Shown piece after piece: positions 26,803 through 35,198 of a stretch of 52,947 bases of DNA; within the stretch, counting starts at the first letter, position 1, and the number at the start of each line of letters is the position of its first letter. This stretch comes from an uncultured Oscillospiraceae bacterium. GTDB lineage: Bacteria; Bacillota; Clostridia; Oscillospirales; Oscillospiraceae. The DNA lies in contig CAAFLF010000001.1 in the NCBI GenBank assembly GCA_900763685.1, forward strand, positions 1-52,947, read 5' to 3'. A model generated the notes under the pieces. That model had not been told where the DNA came from. It worked only from the letters and a program-made list of their open reading frames with translations, and made no database searches. The position numbers were made by a program, and so were the translations under genes.

Positions 26803-27753
26803 TCAGGCCTCGGGGGTCGCCAGCTTCAGGCGGTCCCGGAGCCAGGTGAGGATGTCGGACTGCACCTGCTCCCGGCAGAAGTCGTTCAAAATCTCGTGCC
26901 GGGCCTCGGGATAGATGGTGACGGTGACATCCCGGAGGCCCGCCCGGCGGAAGCTCTGGGCGGCCTTCCAGACGCCCCTGCCGCAGTCGCCCACGGGGTC
27001 CATCTCCCCGGCCACAAAGAGGACCGGGGTGTTGGCGTTCATTTTGGCGAGGTTTTTGGGGTCCCGGATGAAGTCGAGACCGGAGAGCATCTCCCGGAAG
27101 AGACCCAGGGTGGCGTAGCCGCCGCAGAGGGGGTCCGCCAGGTAGCGGTCCACGTTCCCGGTGTCCAGGCTCAGCCAGTCGCAGCTGGTGCGGTTGGGGG
27201 CGAAGAGCTTGTTGTAGGAGCCGAAGGCCAGGCCCTCGGCCAGCTTGCTGACCTTGTCGTCCCCGCCGAGACGGCGGGTCTCCCGGGCGGCCACGAGGCG
27301 GCCGCCCGCGGTCATGGCGGCGCTCTGCTGGCCCGTGCCCATGATGACGGCGGCCTGAACGGTGCCGGGATAGCGGATGAGGTAGGTCCGGGCCAGGAAG
27401 GAGCCCATGGAGTGGCCCAGGAGAGCGTAGGGGACGCCGGGGAACTCCTTGCCGCAGTGGCAGCGGAGGGTGTAGAGGTCGTCCACCACCGTCTGCCAGC
27501 TGCCCTTGGGGCCGAAGTACAGCCGGGGGGCGCCCTCCGCCAGGGACTGGCCGTGGCCGATGTGGTCGTTGGCTGCCACGGCGAAGCCATGCTCCGTCAG
27601 GAAGGCGGCGAAGGGCTCATAGCGCAGGGCGTACTCCGCCACGCCGTGGGAGATCTGCAGGACGGTCCGGACCTCGCCCTCCGGGCGCCAGATCACGGCG
27701 TGGATGGGGGTCTTCCCGTCGCGGGAGGGGTAGGTGAACTCGTTTTTTACCAT
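26803..27753 (-). CDS. Alpha/beta hydrolase, monoacylglycerol lipase/lysophospholipase-like
   Basis: 316 residues. The nucleophile elbow is GHSMGS, the acid is in AGEMDPVGD and the histidine in [11 protein letters not shown], giving a complete catalytic triad. The N-terminal blocks [19 protein letters not shown] and [11 protein letters not shown] are typical of serine aminopeptidase S33 / lysophospholipase (Hydrolase_4) proteins. No signal peptide is present, so it acts in the cytosol. AGGAGG lies 11 bases before the ATG at 27753. It is divergent from glycerol kinase, which suggests it releases glycerol from acylglycerols; this link is inference. Confidence 0.85.
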   Translation of the reverse strand: MVKNEFTYPSRDGKTPIHAVIWRPEGEVRTVLQISHGVAEYALRYEPFAAFLTEHGFAVAANDHIGHGQSLAEGAPRLYFGPKGSWQTVVDDLYTLRCHCGKEFPGVPYALLGHSMGSFLARTYLIRYPGTVQAAVIMGTGQQSAAMTAGGRLVAARETRRLGGDDKVSKLAEGLAFGSYNKLFAPNRTSCDWLSLDTGNVDRYLADPLCGGYATLGLFREMLSGLDFIRDPKNLAKMNANTPVLFVAGEMDPVGDCGRGVWKAAQSFRRAGLRDVTVTIYPEARHEILNDFCREQVQSDILTWLRDRLKLATPEA

Positions 27754-27870
27754 GGAAAAGCCAGCCTCCTTGTGTTATACTCAGGGCAGAGCGTAAGGGG
27801 AGGGGGACGCTGCCCGTCTTTCCTCCCACCAGTATACCACGGAGCGAGAAAAAAAGATAGGGGGACTTCC

Positions 27871-29376
27871 ATGGATACCTATATTGCCGCCCTGGACCAG
27901 GGCACCACCAGCTCCCGGGCCATCCTCTTCAACCAGGCGGGGGAAATCGCCGCCCGGGCCCAGTATCCCTTCCGCCAGATCTACCCCCAGCCGGGCTGGG
28001 TGGAGCACGACCCCATGGAGATCTGGGCCTCGGAGCGCCGGGCTCTGGCGGAGATCACCAGCCACATCGACCCCCGGCAGGTGGCGGCCATCGGCATCAC
28101 CAATCAGCGGGAGACCACCATCCTCTGGGACCGGCGGACCGGGGAGCCCATCCACAACGCCATCGTCTGGCAGTGCCGCCGGACGGCCCCCTTCTGCGAC
28201 GGCCTGAAGGCCCAGGGCCTGGGGGAGACCATCGCGGAGAAGACGGGGCTTTTGATCGACGCCTACTTCTCCGCCAGCAAGATCCGCTGGCTCCTGGATA
28301 ACGTCCCCGGCGCCCGGGAGCGGGCGGAACGGGGGGAGCTCTGCTTCGGCACGGTGGATTCCTGGCTCATCTGGCAGCTCAGCGGCGGGGCCGTCCACGT
28401 GACGGACTACTCCAACGCCTCCCGGACCATGCTCTTCAACATCCATACCCTCCGCTGGGACGAGGAGCTTTGCGAGATCTTCGGCATCCCCATGAGCATC
28501 CTGCCCCGGCCGGTGGGGAACAGCGAGGTCTATGGATTGGTGGCCCGGGACCTCCCGGAGCTGGAGGGCCTCGCGGGCATCCCCATCTGCGGCAGCATCG
28601 GCGACCAGCCGGCGGCCCTCTTCGGCCAGGGCTGCTTCCACCCCGGCGAGGCCAAGAACACCTACGGCACCGGCTGCTTCACCCTGATGAATGTGGGGCG
28701 GGAGGCGGTCCGGTCCCGGGCGGGGCTGGTGACGAGCGTGGGCTGGAGCGTCGGCGGGGAGACCAGCTACGCTCTCGAGGGCAGCGTTTTCAACGCCGGC
28801 AGCACCATTCAGTGGCTGCGGGATGAGCTGAAGCTCATCGACTCCGCCCCGGAGTGCGACCGCCTGGCGGAGAGCGTGCCGGACAGCGGGGGCGTTGTCA
28901 TCGTCCCAGCCTTCACGGGGCTGGGGGCCCCCTACTGGGACATGTACGCCCGGGGGACCATCCTGGGCCTCACCCGGGGCAGCACCCGGGCTCACATCGC
29001 CCGGGCGGTGCTGGACGCTATCTCGCTGCAGGTGACGGACCTGGTGCGGGCCATGAACGCCGATGCCCCCTGCCCCATCACCACCCTGCGGGTGGACGGC
29101 GGGGCCAGCGTCAGCGACATCCTGATGCAGATCCAGGCGGACCTTCTGGGCATCCCCGTGGACCGGCCCGCCCAGGTGGAGACCACGGCCTTCGGCGCGG
29201 CGGCCCTGGCGGGCCTCGCCGCGGGGGTCTGGAAGGATACCGGGGAGCTTGAGAAGCTCCGGCGGAGCCAGCACGTCTTTACCCCCCTCCGCAGCGGGGA
29301 GGACTGCGGCCGGGAGTACCGGAGATGGCAGCGGGCCGTGGAGCGGGCCCGGGCCTGGGCGGAGGACCAAAATTGA
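27871..29376 (+). CDS. glpK: Glycerol kinase
   Basis: 501 residues. Phosphorylates glycerol to sn-glycerol-3-phosphate. FGGY-family motifs are present: [10 protein letters not shown] at the N-terminus, GITNQRET, then [10 protein letters not shown] and [20 protein letters not shown]. The C-terminal GLGAPYWD and [10 protein letters not shown] complete the ATP domain. ATG 27871 matches the standard GlpK start; a weak GGGGGA site precedes it. The same frame stays open for more than 1.2 kb upstream, but that is antisense to two real genes. No HPr phosphorylation site was assigned. No glpF or glpD lies adjacent. Confidence 0.95.
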   Translation: MDTYIAALDQGTTSSRAILFNQAGEIAARAQYPFRQIYPQPGWVEHDPMEIWASERRALAEITSHIDPRQVAAIGITNQRETTILWDRRTGEPIHNAIVWQCRRTAPFCDGLKAQGLGETIAEKTGLLIDAYFSASKIRWLLDNVPGARERAERGELCFGTVDSWLIWQLSGGAVHVTDYSNASRTMLFNIHTLRWDEELCEIFGIPMSILPRPVGNSEVYGLVARDLPELEGLAGIPICGSIGDQPAALFGQGCFHPGEAKNTYGTGCFTLMNVGREAVRSRAGLVTSVGWSVGGETSYALEGSVFNAGSTIQWLRDELKLIDSAPECDRLAESVPDSGGVVIVPAFTGLGAPYWDMYARGTILGLTRGSTRAHIARAVLDAISLQVTDLVRAMNADAPCPITTLRVDGGASVSDILMQIQADLLGIPVDRPAQVETTAFGAAALAGLAAGVWKDTGELEKLRRSQHVFTPLRSGEDCGREYRRWQRAVERARAWAEDQN

Positions 29377-29427
29377 AAACGGGCCGAAAACGGAATGAAA
29401 ACGATGTGTAAACATCGGGAAAAACGG

Positions 29428-29456
29428 TTGCGTTTTCCGGGGAGCTGGGGTATACT
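29428..29456 (+). promoter_or_regulatory. Promoter of the zinc-ribbon gene
   Basis: TTGCGT (29428-29433), a 17-base spacer and TATACT (29451-29456), 67 bases before the start codon. Confidence 0.65.
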
Positions 29457-29522
29457 GAGTACCACAAAAAGGAACCCTATGCCCCAAATCACAAGGCGAA
29501 CAGCCGGAAGGAGATATGAAAC

Positions 29523-29930
29523 ATGGCATTTTTTGACGATCTGAGTAAGAAGGCAAAGGACCTGGCGGCCGCCGCCGGCGAGTTCGCCGTGGCCGCGGGC
29601 GAAAAGGCGAAGGACGCCACCGAGGTGGCCAAGATCAATGTGGCCATCGCCTCTGAGCAGCGGGACATCGACAAGAACTACCGCAACATCGGCGAGTGGT
29701 TCGTCAACGAGTACTCCGGGGAGATCCCCGAGGCCGTGAAGGACCTGGTGGAGGCCGTGGCCGCCTCCAAGGCCAAGATCGCGGAGCTGGAGGCCAGCAA
29801 GCCCGTGAAGGAAGAGGCCGCCCCCGCCGCCGAGACCGAGGCCAAGGCCGGCAAGACCTGCCCCATCTGCGGCACCGAGTCTGACAGCAAGTTCTGCCCC
29901 CAGTGCGGTGCCCCCATGGGCGAGGAGTAA
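29523..29930 (+). CDS. Zinc-ribbon protein with helical N-terminus
   Basis: 135 residues, starting at ATG 29523 after GGAAGGAG. Residues 1-95 are an alanine/lysine/glutamate-rich amphipathic helix region, likely coiled coil (DDLSKKAKDLAAAAGEFAVA onward). After a linker rich in A, P and E the C-terminus carries CPICGTESDSKFCPQCG, a four-cysteine zinc ribbon. Proteins of this layout are common and uncharacterised in Clostridia. No membrane or signal segment is visible. It is monocistronic, with its own promoter and terminator. Confidence 0.8.
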   Translation: MAFFDDLSKKAKDLAAAAGEFAVAAGEKAKDATEVAKINVAIASEQRDIDKNYRNIGEWFVNEYSGEIPEAVKDLVEAVAASKAKIAELEASKPVKEEAAPAAETEAKAGKTCPICGTESDSKFCPQCGAPMGEE

Positions 29931-29943
29931 GTCCCAGAATAGG

Positions 29944-29976
29944 AAAAGCACCTGCCGCTAAGGCAGGTGCTTTTTT
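29944..29976. terminator. Bidirectional terminator
   Basis: GCACCTGCC (29948-29956) pairs with GGCAGGTGC (29962-29970), with AAAA before and TTTTTT after. It stands between the zinc-ribbon gene and the facing DUF2238 gene. Confidence 0.88.
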
Positions 29977-29978
29977 GC

Positions 29979-30956
29979 TCATTCGCCCCGATGAGCGGGG
30001 GACGGATCCTCCGGCGCGGGGAGGGCGCCCTCCCACTCGGGGGGGACATCCGGGATGGGCAGCTCCTCCGGAAGGGGTTCCTCCTGGGCAAGCTCCGTCC
30101 GGGCCTTGCGGAGGAAGTCGGCGTCCTCGGATTTCACATCCGGGACGAAGCCCTGGATAGCAGCCTGACGCTTGCCGTGGCTCTTCAGGTAGAAGTAGCC
30201 GCCCACGGAGAAGACCACGGCCCCGATGAAGTTCACGAAGAGGTCCTTCATGGTGTCGATGAGGCCGATGTCCAGGTACCCGCCGAGGCCCAGATCCTGG
30301 CCGTTCACCGTGACCTCCGTGATGTCCGGGATGGTGACGACCTTGTTGGAGGCCGTGGGGTCCAGGGAGACGGAGTGAAGGGCGTGGATGACGGTGTCCT
30401 TCTGCATGTCCGCACCGAACCACCAGTCCATGCTGAACTCAAAGAACTCCCAGAGGACGCCGATGGTCATGGAGAAGCAGAAGGCCACCAGGGACAGGTA
30501 GAAGGGCGAGAGGTCGAAGGTGATCTTCTTGTTGTCATTCAGCAGCTTCACCAGAGAGAAGCCCACGGCGGCGGCCAGGAAGCCGTTGATGGTGTGGAGC
30601 ATGGTGTCCCAGCCGGGGATGCGGACGTAGAAAGCGTGGACCTCCCCCAGGATCTCCGCCGCGAAGATGAAGCAGAGCACCGAGATCTCCAGGGCCGGGG
30701 GAAGCTCGATGTGGAGCTGCACCTGGACCCAGCTGGGGACATAGAGGAGCGCCAGGGCCAGGGCGCAGTAGAAGGCGCTCTCATAGCTCCCCAGCATGAT
30801 CTGCCGGACCAGGGAGACGATCACAAGGACCCGGAGCACGGAGAAGACGAGGAAAGAGCTCTTATGCTCCCGGAGCTCCATCTGGATGGCTTTTTGGAAG
30901 GCCCGCTTCTCCCGCTTCACGGCCTGCTTTTTGGCCTGCCGGTCGGTGCGGCTCAT
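29979..30956 (-). CDS. DUF2238/YjdF-like integral membrane protein
   Basis: 325 residues with about seven membrane helices. The pattern GWDTMLHTINGFLAAAVGF, followed by GVLWEFFEFSMDWWFGADMQ and later LIDTMKDLFVNFIGAVVFS, matches the DUF2238 (YjdF) family of unknown function, whose conserved Asp, His and Glu residues sit in or near the membrane. The cytosolic ends are charged; the C-terminal 60 residues are acidic and proline-rich. It is the last gene of a minus-strand set: its ATG overlaps the stop of the glycerophosphodiesterase gene by four bases. Confidence 0.8.
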   Translation of the reverse strand: MSRTDRQAKKQAVKREKRAFQKAIQMELREHKSSFLVFSVLRVLVIVSLVRQIMLGSYESAFYCALALALLYVPSWVQVQLHIELPPALEISVLCFIFAAEILGEVHAFYVRIPGWDTMLHTINGFLAAAVGFSLVKLLNDNKKITFDLSPFYLSLVAFCFSMTIGVLWEFFEFSMDWWFGADMQKDTVIHALHSVSLDPTASNKVVTIPDITEVTVNGQDLGLGGYLDIGLIDTMKDLFVNFIGAVVFSVGGYFYLKSHGKRQAAIQGFVPDVKSEDADFLRKARTELAQEEPLPEELPIPDVPPEWEGALPAPEDPSPAHRGE

Positions 30957-31810
30957 ATGGCGCCTCCCCGGTGGGGCGACGCGGGGCGGAAGCCCTCAAA
31001 GATGCCGAGGGCGCCCTCCTGCTCGGCGGAGAGGAGCTGCTCCGGGCTCGTCAGGGTCCAGTAGACGCTCTGGACCCGGTAGCCCCGGCAGCAGAGGGCG
31101 CGGAAGGGGCTCCTGCGGTCCTGCCAGCGCCAGGCCACAAAGTCCGGCCGGGTCCAGGCGTTGGAGAAGAGGGTGGAGAGCATGAAGCTCGCGAGGAGCT
31201 GGGGATGGTCGGGGGCGCGGAGGAAGTCCTGGGAGAGCTGGCCCCGGATAAGCTCGGGCCGGTTTCTCCGCAGCCAGAGGACGGCGTAGGGGTCGAAGCT
31301 CTCCAGGCAGTAGCTGAGGTCCGGGAAGGTATCCAGCAGGGCGCAGGTCTTCTCCGCCAGCTCCGGCTCGTTGCCCCGGATGGGCTTGAGCTCCACGATG
31401 AGGGGGGCGACCCCGGCGAAGAGGGGCAGGACCTCCGAGAGGAGGGGGATCCGCTCCTCTGTGCCGAGTAAGCGGTACTGGGAGAGGGCCTCATAGGTCA
31501 GCTCCTCCACCTTTCCCTCCTGGCCGCAGACCCGCTTGAGGTCGCTGTCGTGGATGACGGCCAGCTGCCCGTCCGCCGTCAGGTGGACATCCAGCTCGGC
31601 GCCGAAGCCCGCCCCCGCCGCCAGGCGGAAGGCGGCGAGGCTATTCTCCGGGACGCCGTTTTCATTGTCGTAAAGGCCCCGGTGGGCGTAGCGCCAGTCC
31701 AGGAGCTTGTCCCAGCCGGGATGGCCCCGGCGGCCGTCCATCAGCAGGCGGCCCGCCATGGGCAGGGCGGCGGAGGCCGCCAGCAGGGCGATCTTGGTGT
31801 TTTTCTTCAT
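30953..31810 (-). CDS. Glycerophosphodiester phosphodiesterase
   Basis: 285 residues; ATG 31810 follows GAAGGAAG on the minus strand. GDPDs release glycerol-3-phosphate from deacylated phospholipids. Motifs: the catalytic AHRG (YAHRGLYDNENGVPENSLAA), AELDVHLTADGQLAVIHDSD with the metal-binding E and D and second catalytic His, and IVELK. The N-terminal stretch IALLAASAALPMAGRLL is a membrane anchor or signal. It is coupled to the DUF2238 gene and follows the MFS transporter by 22 bases. With glpK nearby it would feed glycerol-3-phosphate metabolism. Confidence 0.9.
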   Translation of the reverse strand: MKKNTKIALLAASAALPMAGRLLMDGRRGHPGWDKLLDWRYAHRGLYDNENGVPENSLAAFRLAAGAGFGAELDVHLTADGQLAVIHDSDLKRVCGQEGKVEELTYEALSQYRLLGTEERIPLLSEVLPLFAGVAPLIVELKPIRGNEPELAEKTCALLDTFPDLSYCLESFDPYAVLWLRRNRPELIRGQLSQDFLRAPDHPQLLASFMLSTLFSNAWTRPDFVAWRWQDRRSPFRALCCRGYRVQSVYWTLTSPEQLLSAEQEGALGIFEGFRPASPHRGGAI

Positions 31811-31832
31811 AGGATGCACTTCCTTCGGGGGA

Positions 31833-33167
31833 TCAGTCCATTTCCTCAAAAGCGTCCAGGCCCCGCTTGGCCTCGGCCTTGCTGTCGCCATGGCGGACGA
31901 AGCACATGGTGAGGAAACTTAGGGCCACGAAGAGGGCGGCGTAGGGGAAGAGGATCTTATAGCTCACATGGCGCATCAGGGTGCCGGCCAGGACCGGGGT
32001 CACCACCTGGGCGGCCATGGAGGCGGTATAGTAGTAGCCGGTGAACTTGCCGATGTCGCTGCCCTTGCACATCTCCACCACCATGGGGAGGGAGTTGACG
32101 TTGATGGCGGCCCAGGCAAGGCCCACCAGGGCGAAGACGATGTACATGGCGAAGTTCAGGGTGGAGAAGGCGGTGGTCAGCAGGAAACCGGTGAAGAAGC
32201 AGGCGGCCAGCAGCGCACAGCCTGCCAGGATGGTCTTCCGGCGGCCGACCTTCGAGGCCACGGCGCCGATGGGGATGTAGGAGACGATGGCCCCCGCCGT
32301 GGCCACCAGGAGGCAGCGGGAGGCGGTGCCGAGGCCCTCGCCCATGATCTCGCTGATGTAGGTGGTGAACCAGGTGGTGACGCCGTTGTAGCCGATGTAC
32401 CAGAGGGCGATGGAGGCCAGGAGGAAGCCCAGGCTCCGCTTCACGGGCTTGGGGAGGACCTCGTGGCCGGAGCCGTCATCCTCCGCCAGGTTCCACTCGG
32501 GATGCTTGGCTTCCAGCGCCTGATTCTCCGCGGAGAGCTTGGGCTCCCGGATGGTCAGGAGCAGGACGGCCACCGCCGCCGCCATGATGGCGCTGACCAC
32601 CAGGAAGAGGGGCTGATAGTTGACGTGGACCAGGTTTTTCACCTTATTCGTGGGGTAGAGGACGGCGGCGACGCCGAGATAGAGCATGCCGCCCACGGCG
32701 CCCATCAGGTTGATGATGGCGTTGGCCCGGGAGCGCAGGGGCTTGGGGGTGACGTCCGGCATCAGGGCCACCGCCGGGGAGCGGTAGGAGCCCATGGCCA
32801 CCAGGAGGCAACCCAGCACCACGATGAAGGCCACGAAATGCCAGTGGCCGCCATTCTCGGCGAAGCCGTTATCCAGCAGGGGCAGGAGGTTCATCAGGAT
32901 CACCGCCGCCACGGTGCCGACTAAGATGAAGGGCGTCCGGCGGCCCAGCTTCTGATTATGGCAGCGGTCCGACAGCGTCCCGAAGAAGGGCAGCAGGAAG
33001 AGGGCCAGGATATTGTCCAGGGCCATCACGGCGCCCGCCAGGGACTCGTTCATGTGGAAGGTCTCCCGCAGGATCAGGGGGATGACATTGTCGTACATCT
33101 GCCAGAAGGCGCAGATGGAGAGGAAGGCCAATCCCACCAGGACCGTCCGTTTGTTGTTGAGCTTCAC
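31833..33167 (-). CDS. MFS transporter, SLC45/GPH-like
   Basis: 444 residues with about 12 membrane helices. The start GTG 33167 (VKLNNKRTVLVGLAFLSICA) is chosen because GAGG lies 9 bases upstream; an earlier GTG at 33182 has its purine run directly abutting. The cytosolic loop GTLSDRCHNQKLGRRTPFILVG is the A-motif of the sugar-type branch that includes SLC45 and GPH carriers. The usual substrates are disaccharides with protons or sodium, but the co-transcribed phosphodiesterase suggests a glycerol- or glycerophosphodiester-type cargo could also be possible. Confidence 0.8.
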   Translation of the reverse strand: MKLNNKRTVLVGLAFLSICAFWQMYDNVIPLILRETFHMNESLAGAVMALDNILALFLLPFFGTLSDRCHNQKLGRRTPFILVGTVAAVILMNLLPLLDNGFAENGGHWHFVAFIVVLGCLLVAMGSYRSPAVALMPDVTPKPLRSRANAIINLMGAVGGMLYLGVAAVLYPTNKVKNLVHVNYQPLFLVVSAIMAAAVAVLLLTIREPKLSAENQALEAKHPEWNLAEDDGSGHEVLPKPVKRSLGFLLASIALWYIGYNGVTTWFTTYISEIMGEGLGTASRCLLVATAGAIVSYIPIGAVASKVGRRKTILAGCALLAACFFTGFLLTTAFSTLNFAMYIVFALVGLAWAAINVNSLPMVVEMCKGSDIGKFTGYYYTASMAAQVVTPVLAGTLMRHVSYKILFPYAALFVALSFLTMCFVRHGDSKAEAKRGLDAFEEMD

Positions 33168-33412
33168 AAGAGGTTCCCTCACTTCCTTAGCGGTTGGGTC
33201 CCCACCGGGGGAAAGCTCTGCCCGAAAAAGCCGGGAGAGGCGAGAGTATAAGAATATAAAATACATTATATCGCACCGGAACGCAAAATGCACGAACTTT
33301 TTCAGGGAAGGTCGGCCTTTGAGGGAAAAGGCGCCGGATGGGAGCGGGGAAGGGACGGAAATGGCTGGAAGGGGAGGGATTTTCCCGGTCTTTGTGAAAA
33401 TATAGTTTTTCC
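33168..33412. other. Gene-free divergent spacer
   Basis: No gene is seen. On the minus strand a TATAAT hexamer lies near 33265, likely the -10 of the MFS operon, but with a poor -35. The plus-strand promoter of the radical SAM gene begins at 33413. Confidence 0.4.
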
Positions 33413-33441
33413 TTGACCTGCCTGGAAAAATCGATTAAAAT
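33413..33441 (+). promoter_or_regulatory. Promoter of the radical SAM gene
   Basis: TTGACC (33413-33418), a 17-base spacer and TAAAAT (33436-33441), with a leader of about 130 bases before the start codon. The leader is G/C-rich and could fold, but I recognise no riboswitch. Confidence 0.7.
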
Positions 33442-33576
33442 ATCTCTCGATATCCGGAAGAAGATTTTTGGATACCTCCGGCAGGCGGCGGGGCGAAGGC
33501 CCCGTGAAGGAAGCGTTCAGGTTTTTCCCCGCCGGAGCTTGCGTTCCCAACGTCAACAACAGGAAAGGCGATCGAC

Positions 33577-34470
33577 ATGAGTCATCCGTACAAAACCAGA
33601 GAAGGCGGCGCTACCGTCACCATCTTCGTCCCTTATGACTGCAAGAACCACTGCCCGTTCTGCATCAATAAAGAGGAATACGCCGACATGACCGGCTTCT
33701 CCCTGGAGAAGATCCTGGAGAGCATCCGCCGCATGGACGCCATCACCCCCCGCTGCGACTTCGTCTTCACCGGCGGCGAGCCCTTCTCCGACATCCAGGC
33801 CCTGCAGCGGATGCTGGATGAGATCCCCACCACCCACCGGGTCTTCATCAACACCACCCTGCCCGTCTTCGAGCACCAGAGCGAGGATGACATCGTGGCC
33901 TTTACCGAGCGCAACCGCGGCAAGATCACCTGCATCAACGTCTCCCGCCATATGCAGCACTATGTGGTGGAGTCCAACGACAGCCTGCTGCGGCGGCTGG
34001 CGGTGCCCTTCCGCATCAACTGCGTGCTCTACAAGAACTATCCCGCCGAGAACCTGGTGCCCTTCCTGGAGCGGTTCCTCCCCATCCCCGGCGCCAACAT
34101 CCAGTTCCGCTTCGACTATACCGCCACCACCCCGGAGAACCTCTATGACCAGGAGGGGGACAAGATCCTCCACGATCTCAAGGCCATCTCTACCTATACG
34201 GGGCTGGACGGCTGCCGGATGCGCTGCGGCTTCCACTTTGACTACAAGGGCATGGAGCTGACCTATCACAAGACCCTGCCCTACTCCACCATCGTGGAGA
34301 CCGACCCCACCGACGGCGTCACCTACGACATCCTCTACGACATCCTCATCAAGCAGAACGGCGACATCCACTCCGACTGGACGGGCGTGAAGATGGACGT
34401 GGACGCCTATGAGAAGGTCGTCTTCGAGCCCTACGACCTCCACTGGATGGAGGGCGGCCCTCAGAACTGA
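33577..34470 (+). CDS. Radical SAM protein, stand-alone
   Basis: 297 residues. Cys22, Cys26 and Cys29 (CKNHCPFC) are the 4Fe-4S ligands; VFTGGEPF is the SAM-binding GGE motif. The core is of the MoaA/activating-enzyme kind, without an obvious SPASM domain: after the barrel there is only CRMRCGFHFDYKG, with two further cysteines near residue 213. The gene is monocistronic, with its own promoter and terminator, and no peptide precursor or glycyl radical partner adjoins. The substrate is unknown. GGAAAGG precedes ATG 33577. Confidence 0.85.
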   Translation: MSHPYKTREGGATVTIFVPYDCKNHCPFCINKEEYADMTGFSLEKILESIRRMDAITPRCDFVFTGGEPFSDIQALQRMLDEIPTTHRVFINTTLPVFEHQSEDDIVAFTERNRGKITCINVSRHMQHYVVESNDSLLRRLAVPFRINCVLYKNYPAENLVPFLERFLPIPGANIQFRFDYTATTPENLYDQEGDKILHDLKAISTYTGLDGCRMRCGFHFDYKGMELTYHKTLPYSTIVETDPTDGVTYDILYDILIKQNGDIHSDWTGVKMDVDAYEKVVFEPYDLHWMEGGPQN

Positions 34471-34497
34471 TCCGCCAGAGCGGCTATGATCGAACAG

Positions 34498-34537
34498 AAA
34501 AGCCCTCACACTTTTTCGGAAGGTGTGAGGGCTTTTT
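34498..34537 (+). terminator. Terminator after the radical SAM gene
   Basis: GCCCTCACAC (34502-34511) pairs with GTGTGAGGGC (34523-34532), with AAAA before and TTTTT after. Confidence 0.88.
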
Positions 34538-34659
34538 CGCAAGGCCGATGGCCGTTTCCCGGAGGAAGGTGTTTGACCACGACCGGCGGAAGCGCCGCGG
34601 GATACGGTCTTACCCTCGGCTCAGTCAATCGGAATCTAATTTTTAGGAGGGAAACATCA

Positions 34660-35022
34660 ATGAATATAGAAAAAATCGAGAAAAACGGCTTCGTCTGCGC
34701 GGTTGTTCGCGGCGATGAGACTGTGATTACAGATTCACAGTCTGCTTTCAACCTACTGATGACAGTAAAATACGATATTGGAACGAAGAATATCGCGATC
34801 AGCAAGAAACTGATGAAGGAAGATTTCTTCGTCCTCAGCTCCGGTCTTGCGGGCGACATTCTCCAGAAATACATAAACTATGGCGGGCGGATCGCTATCT
34901 ATGGCGATTATTCTCGTTACACCAGCAAGCCCCTGCATGACTTCATTTATGAGAGCAACAAGGGACGTGACGTGTTCTTTGCCGCAACCGAGGATGAAGC
35001 GATAGAATGTTTATGCCGATAA
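34660..35022 (+). CDS. DUF4180 family protein
   Basis: 120 residues starting at ATG 34660, 8 bases after TAGGAGGG. The sequence LSSGLAGDILQKYINYGGRI, then HDFIYESNKGRDVFFAATED, fits DUF4180, a family of small cytosolic proteins of unknown function. The gene is visibly richer in A and T (about half GC by eye, against over 60% around it) and uses codons such as ATA and TTA that its neighbours avoid, suggesting recent transfer. It is flanked by terminators on both sides, like a single inserted cargo gene. Confidence 0.82.
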   Translation: MNIEKIEKNGFVCAVVRGDETVITDSQSAFNLLMTVKYDIGTKNIAISKKLMKEDFFVLSSGLAGDILQKYINYGGRIAIYGDYSRYTSKPLHDFIYESNKGRDVFFAATEDEAIECLCR

Positions 35023-35090
35023 CTTCCGGTTTGCCGACCGGTTTCACCCTTGGAGGGGTCGGGCCGCGTCCTGGCGGGGACTTTGAGGGG

Positions 35091-35120
35091 CGGGAAAGCG
35101 ATGCTTTCCCGGCCCTTTAT
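35091..35120 (+). terminator. Probable terminator after the DUF4180 gene
   Basis: CGGGAAAGC (35091-35099) pairs with GCTTTCCCG (35103-35111), followed by GCCCTTTATTTC. The T-run is weak and interrupted. Confidence 0.55.
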
Positions 35121-35198
35121 TTCGCACTGTGGATGTGGGCGGGATAAAATGGGCGGCTTCGGCGCAGACTGAGGGAGAATTTCCTTGGGAGGTGACGT

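Noticed and set aside
26611..27870. Long plus-strand open frame of over 400 codons that runs in frame into glpK
   Set aside because: It is antisense to the uracil-DNA glycosylase and hydrolase genes, both with full motifs and ribosome sites. Its text is low-complexity Gly/Ala/Val, typical for the complement of GC-rich codons. GlpK has its standard start at 27871.
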